From positions 1 through 35,871 of the forward strand of contig PLNQ01000112.1 of NCBI GenBank assembly GCA_003141815.1: a stretch of DNA of 35,871 nucleotides, given 5' to 3'. The number at the start of each line of letters is the position of its first letter. The stretch's first letter is position 1. Shown here in pieces: positions 1-8,043 of this stretch. The stretch is from Acidimicrobiaceae bacterium. GTDB lineage: Bacteria; Actinomycetota; Acidimicrobiia; Acidimicrobiales; RAAP-2. Made by a program: the position numbers and the translations under genes. The notes under the pieces are model-generated. The model did not search any database. It was not told where the DNA came from and saw only the letters and a list, made by a program, of their open reading frames with translations.

Positions 1-147
1 CTAACCATCATGCGTGTCACACTCGTTTGAGAAACTGTGTACGTGACAAAAAGGATTGAAAAGCAGTCGACAAACCTCGTCGAGGCCATCGGAAGCATCT
101 AGGTCGATTTCTCTTGTCAATACATCATTTCGTGCTATGAATCGTCC

Positions 148-1335
148 ATGGATTTCCGCACTCGTGACGTTTCACTGAAGAATCCCGGCTCATTGCTTCT
201 TCTTGCGATGCTGGCTGTCACCAGCCTCATCGGCGTCGTCCTGTTCGTACCAATTGGTCCGGCCGCGGCGTCCAGCACGTTTCCCACCATGAACGACTCG
301 GGCGGTATCTACTGGCGGTCAGCACCGAATTGGAACGATTCGGTCGCCCAGTCGGGCAACGGGTTCTATCCGGGCACGTACGTGAGCGTGAGTTGCTACG
401 AGTCGGGCACCACAGTACCGGGCAGTGCTGACACCATGTGGGTGCAGGCTTCATGGGTATCGGGCCCCGGGCACGGCTCGGGCTGGATGAATGAGCACTA
501 TGTCAATGACAATGCCGCAATCAACCATGCGGCGGCGGATGTTCCCCCATGCGACGGCTCATCTTCCACATCGTCTCCCACATCTACATCGCCTCCCACA
601 TCGACATCGAATCAAACGTCAGGTGGGCCGCCGAGCCAGTTGATCGCAGGCACTGTGGTTTGCGATTCGGGTCGCTCCGTGGCTGGCGTCTGGGTGCAGT
701 CGAGCGCTGGCGCGTCTCATTTTGCGAGTTGGAAGGCAGAAGCCTGGCTTAACGTGGCGCAATATCACGCGTATGTTTCTCCTGGTGGCACTATCAGCAT
801 TCATGTTGGATGTGGCCGACACGGGGCAGTCGATTGGACTAGCGACAACTGGACAGCGGCAGTCGCGGTGGGATCGGCCGCTCGGGTCATCAACGTCCTC
901 TGCTCCGACGGTACGAGCACCGGCAGCGGGATTCGTTGCGCCATCCCGACACAGGGCCGTACTGAAACTTGGGGTAACCCGGGCCAAGCGGGAAACTGCA
1001 CGTGGGAGGCTTCGAAGCTGATGTATGACGCAATTGGCGCGTATCCCGGATGGGGGGGCAATGCCCTTGTTTGGGCAACGAACGCGAGCCGAACGGGATG
1101 GACAGTCTCGCAGTTTCCGATGGTCAATTCGATCTTCGTCTCCCAGCCCGGATACGGGACTCCGAGTTCTGAAGGCCACGTGGGATGGGTGACGAACGTT
1201 AGCTCGGATGGTCGAAGCTTTTCCGCCACTGAGATGAACGTCAGCGGGCTCTACTCGCTGTATCGGGGTCGTTCACATGATTTGAATTCTACGATGCGCT
1301 TCGTCCTGATTCCGCCAAGCCCGCCGGTTGGCTAA
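148..1335 (+). CDS. Secreted CHAP-domain peptidoglycan hydrolase
   Basis: Predicted exported cell-wall hydrolase (amidase or endopeptidase). The protein has 395 aa: a basic N-terminus and a hydrophobic stretch at about residues 15-40 ending in PAAASS (signal peptide or anchor), an SH3-like segment at about 48-125, a Ser/Thr/Pro linker at about 133-158, a middle domain containing AGVWVQSSAG, and a C-terminal CHAP domain. The CHAP nucleophile is Cys284 in GNCTWEA and the general base is His344 in GHVGWV; ATEMN after it fits the third polar residue. Family knowledge: CHAP enzymes cut within peptidoglycan peptides. The start is uncertain because no good ribosome binding site precedes position 148. 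It stands alone on its strand. The physiological role (growth, division or lysis of competitors) cannot be told. Confidence 0.8.
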   Translation: MDFRTRDVSLKNPGSLLLLAMLAVTSLIGVVLFVPIGPAAASSTFPTMNDSGGIYWRSAPNWNDSVAQSGNGFYPGTYVSVSCYESGTTVPGSADTMWVQASWVSGPGHGSGWMNEHYVNDNAAINHAAADVPPCDGSSSTSSPTSTSPPTSTSNQTSGGPPSQLIAGTVVCDSGRSVAGVWVQSSAGASHFASWKAEAWLNVAQYHAYVSPGGTISIHVGCGRHGAVDWTSDNWTAAVAVGSAARVINVLCSDGTSTGSGIRCAIPTQGRTETWGNPGQAGNCTWEASKLMYDAIGAYPGWGGNALVWATNASRTGWTVSQFPMVNSIFVSQPGYGTPSSEGHVGWVTNVSSDGRSFSATEMNVSGLYSLYRGRSHDLNSTMRFVLIPPSPPVG

Positions 1336-1903
1336 GTCACAGTTTCGCGATCTCGTTCCGGGCAGTTATCGAATCGGCTGCCAGGTCGATAGCGTAGAGC
1401 GCCGGAAGTGCCCTTGGGCGAGATTGCAGCGACCAACTGCAGCCCAAGCGCAGTCGGTCACCGACTGTAACTAGATCGTGGGTCCCGAGGTTCAACGATT
1501 AGCTCCTCCGCGGCGAGTCTGAAGACTGGACGGCGAGCGACGTCGAAGAGGACGTCGTTGCCAACACTCAGACCAGAGCTGGCCGAAAAATCGAAGACAA
1601 AGAGTGGCCTGCCCCAGGGTTTAGTTACCTCGTTTTGATGAAGAACAGGCCTTAGATGAAAGGCTGTTAACCGAACCGTCAGTCCCCGACAACGAATTTG
1701 GGACGACTACTGCAGTGGACGACAGAGGCCAAGGATGGCCGCAAACGAAGACGATCGCGTCGTTCATTGTGACCGAACCCGCTTCCCAAATGCAAACAAA
1801 CAGCGAAACTGAGGATGGGCTTCAAGAGACGACGAGTTTATGGGGCTATGTTAGGCAGCCTAATAGGCATGTCAAGGTACTTTCCGAAGACGAGGATCAT
1901 CTC
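1336..1903. other. Non-coding stretch without recognised features
   Basis: This gap separates the CHAP gene from the next secreted-protein gene. The second gene's frame is open back to a GTG at 1715, but a better start lies at 1904, so 1715-1903 is probably leader. No hairpin terminator, tRNA or recognisable coding remnant was found. Confidence 0.4.
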
Positions 1904-2728
1904 ATGAGCGAAATGGATACTTCGAATTATATGAAAACTCGACCAAGAACAGCAAATTATAGATTTTGGAACATTGGTGTCGCGGCGGTCATCAGTGCAG
2001 TGTTCGGTAGTTCCGCAGTGAGTCCGAACCTTGCGATGGCGGCAAGTTCACACCGGCTTAAGCATGCATCCATCAAGTGGGCCTTCGCACCCAACGCAAT
2101 TGATGCCAACACGCACCCAATTTTAAGTTACAGCGCCACAAAGTCGGCGCCAAGCGATCTCATCGTTATACAGAAGCAGTACGGAGGGGTGTGGCGTGAC
2201 GTGGCGAGACTTCACAGTATGGGCGGGACCTATCAGGCGGCGGCGGTGCTTCAAGGGGAATACAACTTCCGGATGGAGATCCGCAGTAATTTAGGCAAGA
2301 TGCTCGCGAAAGAGATCAAGCCACTCTACGTGTACGCAGATGTGCCACTCACTGAGTTCGCTGGGACTGGATCGGGCGGCACCGTCGTTGTGGGTCAGAA
2401 CTTGTTCGTGTACGTGGCAACGGATAGTTATGGTGGAGATTTTCTCAAGATTCTGAATTCCACTTGCCGCTCGGTCAACCTTCAAGTTGCGTACGTCAAA
2501 GGGCCGTACTTTACGCCCTCACCTAGCGCGACTTTGACTGCGGTAACGACAGTTGCCGATCCAGTGGTTCTCACGCTGATTTCTGGAACGTCTGGTGTGA
2601 TCCAAACTACGATGTCGAAAGATATCACCGTTCAAATGTCAGCCATCGACGGCGATGGTGGAGATACGGCATATATGGCCGGCACTCTCAATTGCTATAC
2701 AACAACCGGCATGAATCAGACTGGCTAG
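1904..2728 (+). CDS. Secreted protein of unknown function
   Basis: I do not recognise the family. ATG 1904 was chosen because a GAGG ribosome binding site lies about 8 bases upstream and because it places a signal peptide near the N-terminus: a basic stretch, then a hydrophobic run (WNIGVAAVISAVFG) ending in LAMAASS at about residues 40-48. The frame is open upstream to a GTG at 1715, but that extension is hydrophilic and unconvincing. The mature part (about 225 aa) is rich in Thr, Val, Gly and Ser and looks beta-rich, with two Cys (in NSTCRSV and LNCYTT) that could form a disulfide after export. GC content is visibly lower than in most neighbours, so it may be a recent arrival. Confidence 0.6.
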   Translation: MSEMDTSNYMKTRPRTANYRFWNIGVAAVISAVFGSSAVSPNLAMAASSHRLKHASIKWAFAPNAIDANTHPILSYSATKSAPSDLIVIQKQYGGVWRDVARLHSMGGTYQAAAVLQGEYNFRMEIRSNLGKMLAKEIKPLYVYADVPLTEFAGTGSGGTVVVGQNLFVYVATDSYGGDFLKILNSTCRSVNLQVAYVKGPYFTPSPSATLTAVTTVADPVVLTLISGTSGVIQTTMSKDITVQMSAIDGDGGDTAYMAGTLNCYTTTGMNQTG

Positions 2729-3051
2729 TGGGTAGGAGACTCAGGCGCACCGATTTCAGCGACGGCTATGGCGGGATCAATCACAATCTATAGCGAGGTC
2801 AAACTTTCAACTGGATCTTCGGTAGTCTCGTCTGCCGCCGGGTAGCTCAATTGTCGGGCCCACGCGCAGCCCCTGGTTCAAACCAGCCTTGCTCAGATCT
2901 GGTCTCGCCGACGAGCATGTAAGGAAGGAATGTTTGCGAACTCCACACGCCGTCGCCGTTGAATTCAGACTTGTGTTTCATTCATGACATGTACGGGTGT
3001 CTCAGGTATGTCAGTCCCCCAACAAAGGTGTCGTCCCGAGTGACTGGGGCG
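2729..3051. other. Non-coding stretch with a tRNA-like remnant
   Basis: No gene is seen. Positions 2834-2890 hold a degenerate tRNA-like piece: a D-arm-like GCTC...GGGC pairing after TAG, then, after a shortened middle, a T-arm-like CTGG-TTCAAA-CCAG hairpin at 2873-2886. The anticodon arm is missing and the acceptor strands do not pair, so it is not a functional tRNA. Confidence 0.3.
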
Positions 3052-3693
3052 TCAGTTGGGGTTCTTAATCCCCGCGAGGATGATGTCGACCAACCGTTGG
3101 AGGTTTGCGCCGTCAACTCCGCTCTGACCGGCCGCGTGACAGGTTCCCATGACGAGGTTCAACATATCTTTGGTGGCAACGTCGTCTCGTACCCGGCCCG
3201 CGTCGACGGCGCGTTGACGAAGTACGTCGATGCGCACCATCAGTTCTTCGAGCACGTCAAAGAAGCGAACCTTGATGTCGATGCCAGCTTGGCCAAGGGC
3301 GTCGAAGAGGTCGTGCTTCTCTGACGCTTGGTGGGCGAACTCACGCAGGAACGAGCACAGACCTTCTTGCGCGTCGGGGTTCTTCGCGCACTCGTCGGCC
3401 GTCGCGATGAGACCTCTGAGGCGCGTGACGACGATCTCTTCGTAGAGCGCTTCCTTCGTGGGGAAGTGGCGGTACAAGGTCCCGATGCCGACGCCCGCGC
3501 GTTCAGCGACAATGTCGATGGGGACCGTGACGCCATCGAGGGCAAAAATTTCTTCGGCCGCTAGCAGGATCTTTTCGTGATTTCTTGCTGCATCGGCGCG
3601 CATGGGACGGGGCTCGCACATCGCTGAATCTGCTGATGGCGCTGTGACTACGGCACCGGACGTCGCGTGGACGCTGCGGTGATCCTCACTCAT
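3052..3693 (-). CDS. TetR-family transcriptional repressor
   Basis: Likely ligand-responsive repressor of the divergent MFS exporter. The N-terminal helix-turn-helix is clear: NHEKILLAAEEIFA, then the recognition part ERAGVGIGTLYRHFPTKEAL, at about residues 35-80 of 213. The remainder is a helical ligand-binding domain with no recognisable ligand. The start is ATG at 3693 (minus strand), preceded by GGGAGGAC at good spacing; a TTG at 3720 would add nine residues without a better site. The intergenic region to the exporter carries palindromes (3753-3768 and 3766-3779) suited to a dimeric repressor. Divergent pairing with an efflux gene is the classic TetR arrangement, so the inferred job is derepression of efflux when a toxic compound binds. 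Confidence 0.85.
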   Translation of the reverse strand: MSEDHRSVHATSGAVVTAPSADSAMCEPRPMRADAARNHEKILLAAEEIFALDGVTVPIDIVAERAGVGIGTLYRHFPTKEALYEEIVVTRLRGLIATADECAKNPDAQEGLCSFLREFAHQASEKHDLFDALGQAGIDIKVRFFDVLEELMVRIDVLRQRAVDAGRVRDDVATKDMLNLVMGTCHAAGQSGVDGANLQRLVDIILAGIKNPN

Positions 3694-3734
3694 GAGTCCT
3701 CCCAACGGTGATGCTGACAAACGGAACCATCGTT

Positions 3735-3779
3735 ACTATAGTGGAATTTATCCGGAACCGTAGTTCCGATTTAAATCGG
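3735..3779. promoter_or_regulatory. Candidate TetR operator cluster
   Basis: Between the divergent TetR and MFS genes lie ACTATAGT (3735-3742, self-complementary, containing a possible minus-strand -10 TATAGT), CGGAAC-CGTA-GTTCCG (3753-3768, perfect 6-bp arms) and CCGATTTAAATCGG (3766-3779, a perfect 14-bp palindrome overlapping the previous one). Palindromes in a TetR/exporter intergenic region are typical operators. Which one is bound is not decided by sequence alone. Confidence 0.55.
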
Positions 3780-3855
3780 TCCGCGTCCAGAGTTTTCGCA
3801 GTTCGCAAGTGATTCAGCCCCCCGCAGTACTAGCCATACCGGAAGGAAGAGATAC

Positions 3856-5370
3856 ATGACCTCAGACGTCATCGATAAGAGCGCACCGATGGAGGAGACC
3901 GCACCGGATCCCAAGCGCTATTGGACCCTCGCGATCATCGCAATCGCTCAACTCATCATCGTGCTCGACGCCACGGTCGTCGTCGTGGCACTGCCGAGCG
4001 CGCAACGCGCCCTGCACATCTCCGTCGCGAACCGACAGTGGGTGATGAGTGCTTACACCCTCGCCTTTGGAAGTTTCTTGTTACTCGGTGGCCGCATCGC
4101 GGACTACCTCGGACGTCGGCGCGTCTTCGTCATTGGACTCATTGGATTCGGTCTAGCGTCGGGCATCGCGGGACTGGCACCGAATCAAGCCATGCTCTTC
4201 GGAGCGCGCGCCGTCCAGGGCGCCTTCGGCGCTCTCATGGCGCCAGCGGCACTGTCCTTGTTGACGGTGACCTTTACCGAAGCGCGTGAGCGCGCGCGAG
4301 CCTTCGGGGTCTACGGCGCGATCGCCGGTGGGGGCGCCGCTCTCGGCCTGGTGCTCGGCGGTGTTCTCACGCAGTACGCCTCGTGGCGTTGGACGCTGTT
4401 GATCAACGTGCCCATCGCGATCCTCGCCGCCGTCGCGGCCACGCTGGTGATCCGAGAAAGTCGAGTGGAGAGCCGTCACGGTTACGACCTGCCCGGCGCG
4501 CTGACTTCAACGGTGGGACTTTTTCTCCTCGTCTACGGCTTCACGATGGTCGCGTCGCACGGATGGGAATCGATGTTGACGGTGTCGCTGTTGTCGGGAG
4601 GCGTGTTGATCCTCGCGGCCTTCGTCATCATTGAACTGCGTTCCACGCAGCCGTTACTTCCGCTGAAGGTCGTCCTCGATCGCACGCGCGGCGGATCGTT
4701 CCTCGCGTCGCTGTTGGTCGGTATGGCCATGCTCGGGACGTTCTTGTTTCTTACCTACTTCTTGCAGGGAACCTTGGGCTACAGCGCGCTGAAGACGGGC
4801 TTCGCCTTCCTGCCATTCTCGGCGGGCATCATTGTTGGCGCGGGTCTCGCGAGTCGGCTCTTGCCGCGGACCGGGCCGCGGGGACTGATGATCACCGGTC
4901 TTTCATTGGCGACCCTGGGACTGCTCTGGTTCTCACGGCTCACTTCAGGCAGCTCGTACGTGACCCACGTCTTGGCCGGTGAGATCCTCGTGAGCATTGG
5001 GATGGGAATCACGTTCGTGCCAATGAACAGCACCTCGCTCTTTGGTGTCGACGAGGAGAACGCTGGCGTGGCGAGTGCGCTCGTCAACACCACCCAACAA
5101 GTCGGTGGTGCCGTGGGCACGGCCTTATTGAACACAATCGCGGCCTCGGCCACCGTCAGCTACTTGGCGCTTCGTGTCCACAACGCCTCGACGCTGAGCG
5201 CGGGCGCGGTGCACGGCTACACGACGGCCTTTGAAGTGAGTGCTGCGTTGGTGGCGGTGTCAGCAATCGTCGCTGGTCTCTTGATTGGCGGAAAACATGA
5301 GCACGCTGACCTCAAGAGCGACGTCGGTGCGCCAAGTGTCGCGCAGGGTACGGAGTTCGCCCTGGAGTAA
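3856..5370 (+). CDS. MFS drug exporter, DHA2 (14-TM) family
   Basis: Predicted proton-driven multidrug efflux protein in the inner membrane. At 504 aa it has the length and hydrophobic pattern of the 14-helix DHA2 group (EmrB/QacA type). Motif A is visible as GGRIADYLGRRR in the loop after TM2, the TM1 acidic motif as VLDATVVVVALPS, and the antiporter motif C region as GLVLGGVLTQYASWRW. The start follows GGAAGGAAGAG with good spacing. The divergent TetR gene and the palindromes between them indicate substrate-induced expression. A hairpin at 5395-5422 can terminate the transcript. Substrate unknown. Confidence 0.9.
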   Translation: MTSDVIDKSAPMEETAPDPKRYWTLAIIAIAQLIIVLDATVVVVALPSAQRALHISVANRQWVMSAYTLAFGSFLLLGGRIADYLGRRRVFVIGLIGFGLASGIAGLAPNQAMLFGARAVQGAFGALMAPAALSLLTVTFTEARERARAFGVYGAIAGGGAALGLVLGGVLTQYASWRWTLLINVPIAILAAVAATLVIRESRVESRHGYDLPGALTSTVGLFLLVYGFTMVASHGWESMLTVSLLSGGVLILAAFVIIELRSTQPLLPLKVVLDRTRGGSFLASLLVGMAMLGTFLFLTYFLQGTLGYSALKTGFAFLPFSAGIIVGAGLASRLLPRTGPRGLMITGLSLATLGLLWFSRLTSGSSYVTHVLAGEILVSIGMGITFVPMNSTSLFGVDEENAGVASALVNTTQQVGGAVGTALLNTIAASATVSYLALRVHNASTLSAGAVHGYTTAFEVSAALVAVSAIVAGLLIGGKHEHADLKSDVGAPSVAQGTEFALE

Positions 5371-5386
5371 GTCGTCCTTGACGGTC

Positions 5387-6316
5387 TTACGATGACGGCG
5401 GTGCCTCGAGGGGCACCGCCGTTTGTTCGTCCGCGGGTACGGCGAAGCGTTCGATCGTGGCGTTGAGTTCACCGCCGACCAAGATGGCGAGACCCGTGAG
5501 GTAGAGCCAGAAGATGAGGATGGCGACGCCGGCGAACGCGCCGTAGGTATTTCCGTAGGAACCGAAGCTCGAGGTGTAGAAGGAAAAGCCCCACGAGACG
5601 AGCGCCCAAACAATCGTTGCGATGAGCGCCCCGGGGCTGAACCAACGCCATGGAGCGCGCGTCCGATTGGGGGCCACGTAGTAGAGAAACGCCATCAAGA
5701 AATTCATCAGCCCAAGAGCGATGAGAAAGCGCAGTACCGTCCAGACGGCGCTGAACGCGGTGCCACCAATGGGTGCCGTGTGCTTGATGACGTTGCCCAA
5801 TTGGGGACCGAAGATGATCAGCGCTGAGGCAGCGCTCCCGAGGACGGTCGCGCCCAGCAGGAGTGGTATCGCCACGAGTCGCTTGGCGATGAACGAGCGG
5901 TCCCTCGAAAGGTCGTAGGCCATGTCCAAGCCTTCTTCGACGATGACCATGCCTGATGTCGCGCTCCACAACGCCACCACGCACGCCACCACCGTGGTGA
6001 TGAGGTCGGCGCTGGAACGTTGCGTGGCGTGCGAGATCGCTCCGGTGAAGACCTGCGCCGCGCCAGCCGGCAATGATTTGGTGACGCCGTGAAGCAGATT
6101 GAGCACGACGCCGCGCGACACCGTAACAAGCGTGGCGATGCCCAAAAGGGCGATGATGATCGGAAAGATGGCGAGGAACCAGCGGTAGGCGAACGCGCCC
6201 GCGGCGACGTTGACGCGATTCATCTTCATATGCGTCAACGTCGATCGAAGGACCGCTAGCCAGCCATGTACAGGTTTCGCTTCAGCGCTCGTCAAGACCC
6301 CATCTTTACCTGTCAT
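5387..6316 (-). CDS. YihY/virulence factor BrkB family membrane protein
   Basis: Integral membrane protein of 309 aa. It carries the YihY/BrkB signature: an N-terminal amphipathic part with HMKMNRVNVAAGAFAYRWF leading into the first long helix (FLAIFPIIIALLGI), a central GLDMAYDL.RDRSFIAKRL segment, and about six transmembrane helices with a conserved-looking WRWFSPGALIATIVW and GSYGNTYGAFAGVAILIFWLY near the C-terminus. The family is widespread (often misannotated as RNase BN) and has no agreed function. The gene is convergent with the MFS exporter and shares its terminator region. ATG 6316 was taken as the start; its ribosome binding site is weak. Confidence 0.88.
   Translation of the reverse strand: MTGKDGVLTSAEAKPVHGWLAVLRSTLTHMKMNRVNVAAGAFAYRWFLAIFPIIIALLGIATLVTVSRGVVLNLLHGVTKSLPAGAAQVFTGAISHATQRSSADLITTVVACVVALWSATSGMVIVEEGLDMAYDLSRDRSFIAKRLVAIPLLLGATVLGSAASALIIFGPQLGNVIKHTAPIGGTAFSAVWTVLRFLIALGLMNFLMAFLYYVAPNRTRAPWRWFSPGALIATIVWALVSWGFSFYTSSFGSYGNTYGAFAGVAILIFWLYLTGLAILVGGELNATIERFAVPADEQTAVPLEAPPSS
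5395..5428 (+). terminator. Rho-independent terminator of the MFS gene
   Basis: An 11-bp perfect stem (ACGGCGGTGCC, 5395-5405, with GGCACCGCCGT, 5412-5422) has a 6-base loop and is followed by TTTGTT. It lies 25 bases after the exporter stop and overlaps the end of the convergent YihY gene, so the last codons of that gene are part of the stem. Confidence 0.65.
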
Positions 6317-6339
6317 CGGTGAAGGCGTGGTCCTTGTCG

Positions 6340-6681
6340 CTAGAACGAGATTCCGCCGGTCGCGAAGAGGGCGACGGACGCCACGGCCATGATCGCGCAG
6401 GTGAGCCAGCCGAGGATATTGGCGACGTGACCATTGACGTAGTCGCCCATAAGTCGACGGTTGTTTGACACGATCATCACGATGACGAGCAGCGGCGCGG
6501 CGATAACACCGTTTATCACCGCGACGAAGACCAACAGTTTGATGGGGTTGACGCTCAAGAGACTGAGCGCCGTTCCACCCGGCGTTCCCACACCCACGAG
6601 GCCGTAGAACAGCGGTGCCTCACGAACGGACTTGGAGAATCCCCAATCTTTGCGAATGAGACCCGATAGTCCGACCGACCC
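6340..6681 (-). pseudogene. 3' fragment of an NRAMP-family metal transporter
   Basis: About 110 C-terminal residues of a divalent-metal transporter of the NRAMP/MntH type remain, against a usual length of about 400-450. Recognisable parts are REAPLFYGL, then a helix with NPIKLLVFVAVINGVIAAP, then NNRRLMGDYVNG and a last hydrophobic helix. The N-terminal metal-binding helices (TM1 DPGN and TM6 MPH) are absent. The frame stays open to an ATG at 6768, but upstream of about 6662-6681 it reads antisense through a TnpB fragment and loses NRAMP similarity. The gene was therefore probably cut by insertion of, or recombination at, an IS200/IS605-type element. No missing N-terminal half was found in the window. 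Confidence 0.8.
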
Positions 6682-6684
6682 TGA

Positions 6685-6816
6685 CGCGGCGAGTACGGGC
6701 ACGTCGAAGCCGGCAACCGGGTCAGCCAGGCCGTGTTTCGATGTCTCTCGTGCGAGCACGTTGCTCACGCTGACGTCAACGCGGCGCGCAACATCCTTCG
6801 GGCCGGTAGAGCCTAG
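6685..6816 (+). pseudogene. TnpB (IS200/IS605 or IS607) C-terminal zinc-ribbon remnant
   Basis: Plus-strand translation gives 43 codons ending at TAG 6814-6816 that match the end of TnpB: GHVEAGNRVSQAVFRC, then a second knuckle C-LS-C, then HADVNAARNILRAGRA. The first knuckle (normally CxxCGH) is damaged: it reads EYGH, and an in-frame TGA lies at 6682-6684. Everything upstream (the RuvC domain, about 300 aa) is missing; the sequence there becomes the NRAMP fragment on the other strand. Family knowledge: TnpB is an RNA-guided DNA nuclease whose guide RNA overlaps the 3' end of the gene. Only a dead relic is left here. Confidence 0.85.
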
Positions 6817-6862
6817 CAGGCTTTGCCTGCGGAGGTCGAAACTAGGCCACTACCCGATAGTG
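6816..6862 (+). repeat. Hairpins at the 3' end of the TnpB remnant (possible right end/omegaRNA relic)
   Basis: Directly after the tnpB stop come GCAGGC-TTT-GCCTGC (6816-6830, perfect 6-bp stem) and CACTA-CCCGA-TAGTG (6848-6862). Right ends of IS200/IS605-type elements carry such subterminal hairpins, and the TnpB guide RNA scaffold is transcribed from here. Whether these two belong to that structure is inference. Confidence 0.45.
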
Positions 6863-7140
6863 CAGCTCGTAACAGAGATAGAGAGCCAACGAAAAGTCAT
6901 CGTCACTCAGCGCGTCGACCGGTCTGACCGGTGGGGTGGCACCAAGGGTTCCGGGTTGTCGCTGCAGCGCCGAGATGACCGTCGCGCTCAGAGGACCGCG
7001 CGGTCACGGCAGGAGTGGCCACTCGGCCTTCGATCGCGTGGGCGCCGTGTTCAGTCCTTGAGATGAATCAACGCGGACCTTGTTCGTTGCTCGCGGAACT
7101 GGAGCGGGGAACAGCAGACTCGACGACACGTCATATTTCG
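6863..7140. other. Non-coding stretch after the TnpB relic
   Basis: With the hairpins before it, this makes a gap of about 320 bases between the TnpB stop and the next gene. No NRAMP N-terminal half is found here, so the NRAMP gene was not merely interrupted by the element; its 5' part has been lost or moved. Confidence 0.4.
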
Positions 7141-7347
7141 TCATTCCAGTCCCCACATCTGATCGAGCGAGGGACGCGGAGGGGCGAGCACGGTCTCCTC
7201 ATCGGTTACGACGTCAACGTCGAGCACCACTGTCGCACTCGCCGTGGTCGTCGCGGTGACGAGCAAGTCCGCCTTAAGTTCGTCGGCCCGCGCTATGAGT
7301 TTCAATTGGCGGTCATCCGCCGCTTGTCGTCTGTCAAATCGTTTCAT
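7141..7347 (-). CDS. Small protein of unknown function (68 aa)
   Basis: The family is not recognised. The call rests on a strong ribosome binding site (AAAGGGGAAG, six bases before ATG 7347) and a sensible composition: a charged helical N-terminal part (RQAADDRQLKLIARADELKA), then a beta-like stretch rich in Thr and Val, then an acidic Pro-containing tail ending in WGLE. No signal peptide or membrane segment. It sits between the IS scar and small stress-type genes. It could be an accessory gene or a chance frame. Confidence 0.45.
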   Translation of the reverse strand: MKRFDRRQAADDRQLKLIARADELKADLLVTATTTASATVVLDVDVVTDEETVLAPPRPSLDQMWGLE

Positions 7348-7695
7348 GAGTCTTCCCCTTTCTTGGTCGTCATAACGTACTGCACTTGCGTTACTTTCGT
7401 TTCCTTTCGCGAGGACTGTTTCGAAACGGGCATCCAGTTCGCGTCAGGAAACGAGGGTCTTCATTCCGTCTTACTGATCTCGAATAACTCGCGCACAAAT
7501 GCCTCGAGCTGTCGAAGTAGTTCGAGTGACGTCAGAGGTTGCTCCGCCATCTGACCGGCACTGTTTCCTCGATGCGTTGCTCTTGGCGTCACGTTGAAGT
7601 TGCGCTTCGGGGTATCGCCGTCGACAGGGATTAGGGGGAGGCGCGTAATCCCTGTCGACGGGCGGTCTGTTGTGTCCAGCGAGTGGACGATTGTT
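7348..7695. other. Stretch with a long inverted repeat and one weak small frame
   Basis: Apart from the perfect inverted repeat at 7618-7661, the only coding candidate is a 29-codon minus-strand frame (7461-7550, beginning MAEQPLTSLELLRQLE). It has no convincing ribosome binding site and is not called. Confidence 0.4.
7618..7661 (-). repeat. Perfect 16-bp inverted repeat, possible terminator of csbD-like gene
   Basis: CCGTCGACAGGGATTA (7618-7633) and its exact complement (7646-7661) flank a 12-base spacer of mixed G-rich sequence. It lies 34 bases downstream of the CsbD-like stop on the minus strand, so it could end that transcript, but no T-tract follows. The arm is longer and the spacer wider than in a usual intrinsic terminator. 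Confidence 0.6.
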
Positions 7696-7869
7696 CTATT
7701 CCTTGAAAGCATCTCTGACCTTCTCTCCGGCCTGCATCAGATGGCCTAGCTTCTGGTCGGTTCTTCCATCGGCTTCGAGTCGTTCGTCGCCAGCGATCTT
7801 CCCGGCGACTTCTTTCGTCTTGCCTTTGGCAACTCGCACGGTATTCCGCGCTTTGTCTCTGTGTCCCAT
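7696..7869 (-). CDS. CsbD family stress-response protein
   Basis: A 57-aa hydrophilic protein with the CsbD pattern: RDKARNTVRVAKGKTKEVAGK, IAGDERLEADGRTDQ and a C-terminal GEKVRDAF. CsbD-like proteins are small, abundant, general-stress-induced cytoplasmic proteins (sigma-B regulon in Bacillus, YjbJ in E. coli) of unknown mechanism. ATG 7869 follows AAAGGGACG. An ATG six codons upstream (7887) has a GGAG only two bases away, which is less plausible. A long inverted repeat lies just downstream. Confidence 0.85.
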   Translation of the reverse strand: MGHRDKARNTVRVAKGKTKEVAGKIAGDERLEADGRTDQKLGHLMQAGEKVRDAFKE

Positions 7870-8043
7870 TAGGCGTCCCTTTCTCATATCTCCTGGAGTG
7901 GCGAATGCCTTCCAGGTGCTGCACTCCCTTGCGATTGCTTTCGTCGGACCATCCACCGACGCTTCGATCGACCAACGCACACGGATTCACGGCGGGTCGT
8001 GACGTGGCGGCGCGTGGCGCTCTGGTGGACGGTGTTGGCTGAA

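Noticed and set aside
7015-7554. Plus-strand 179-codon frame across the small-gene region
   Set aside because: It overlaps the better-supported 68-aa minus-strand gene and shows no domain or start signal.
7461-7712. Minus-strand 83-codon frame downstream of the csbD-like gene
   Set aside because: It reads through the perfect inverted repeat, and its first half lacks protein-like composition; a 29-codon core from 7550 has no ribosome binding site.
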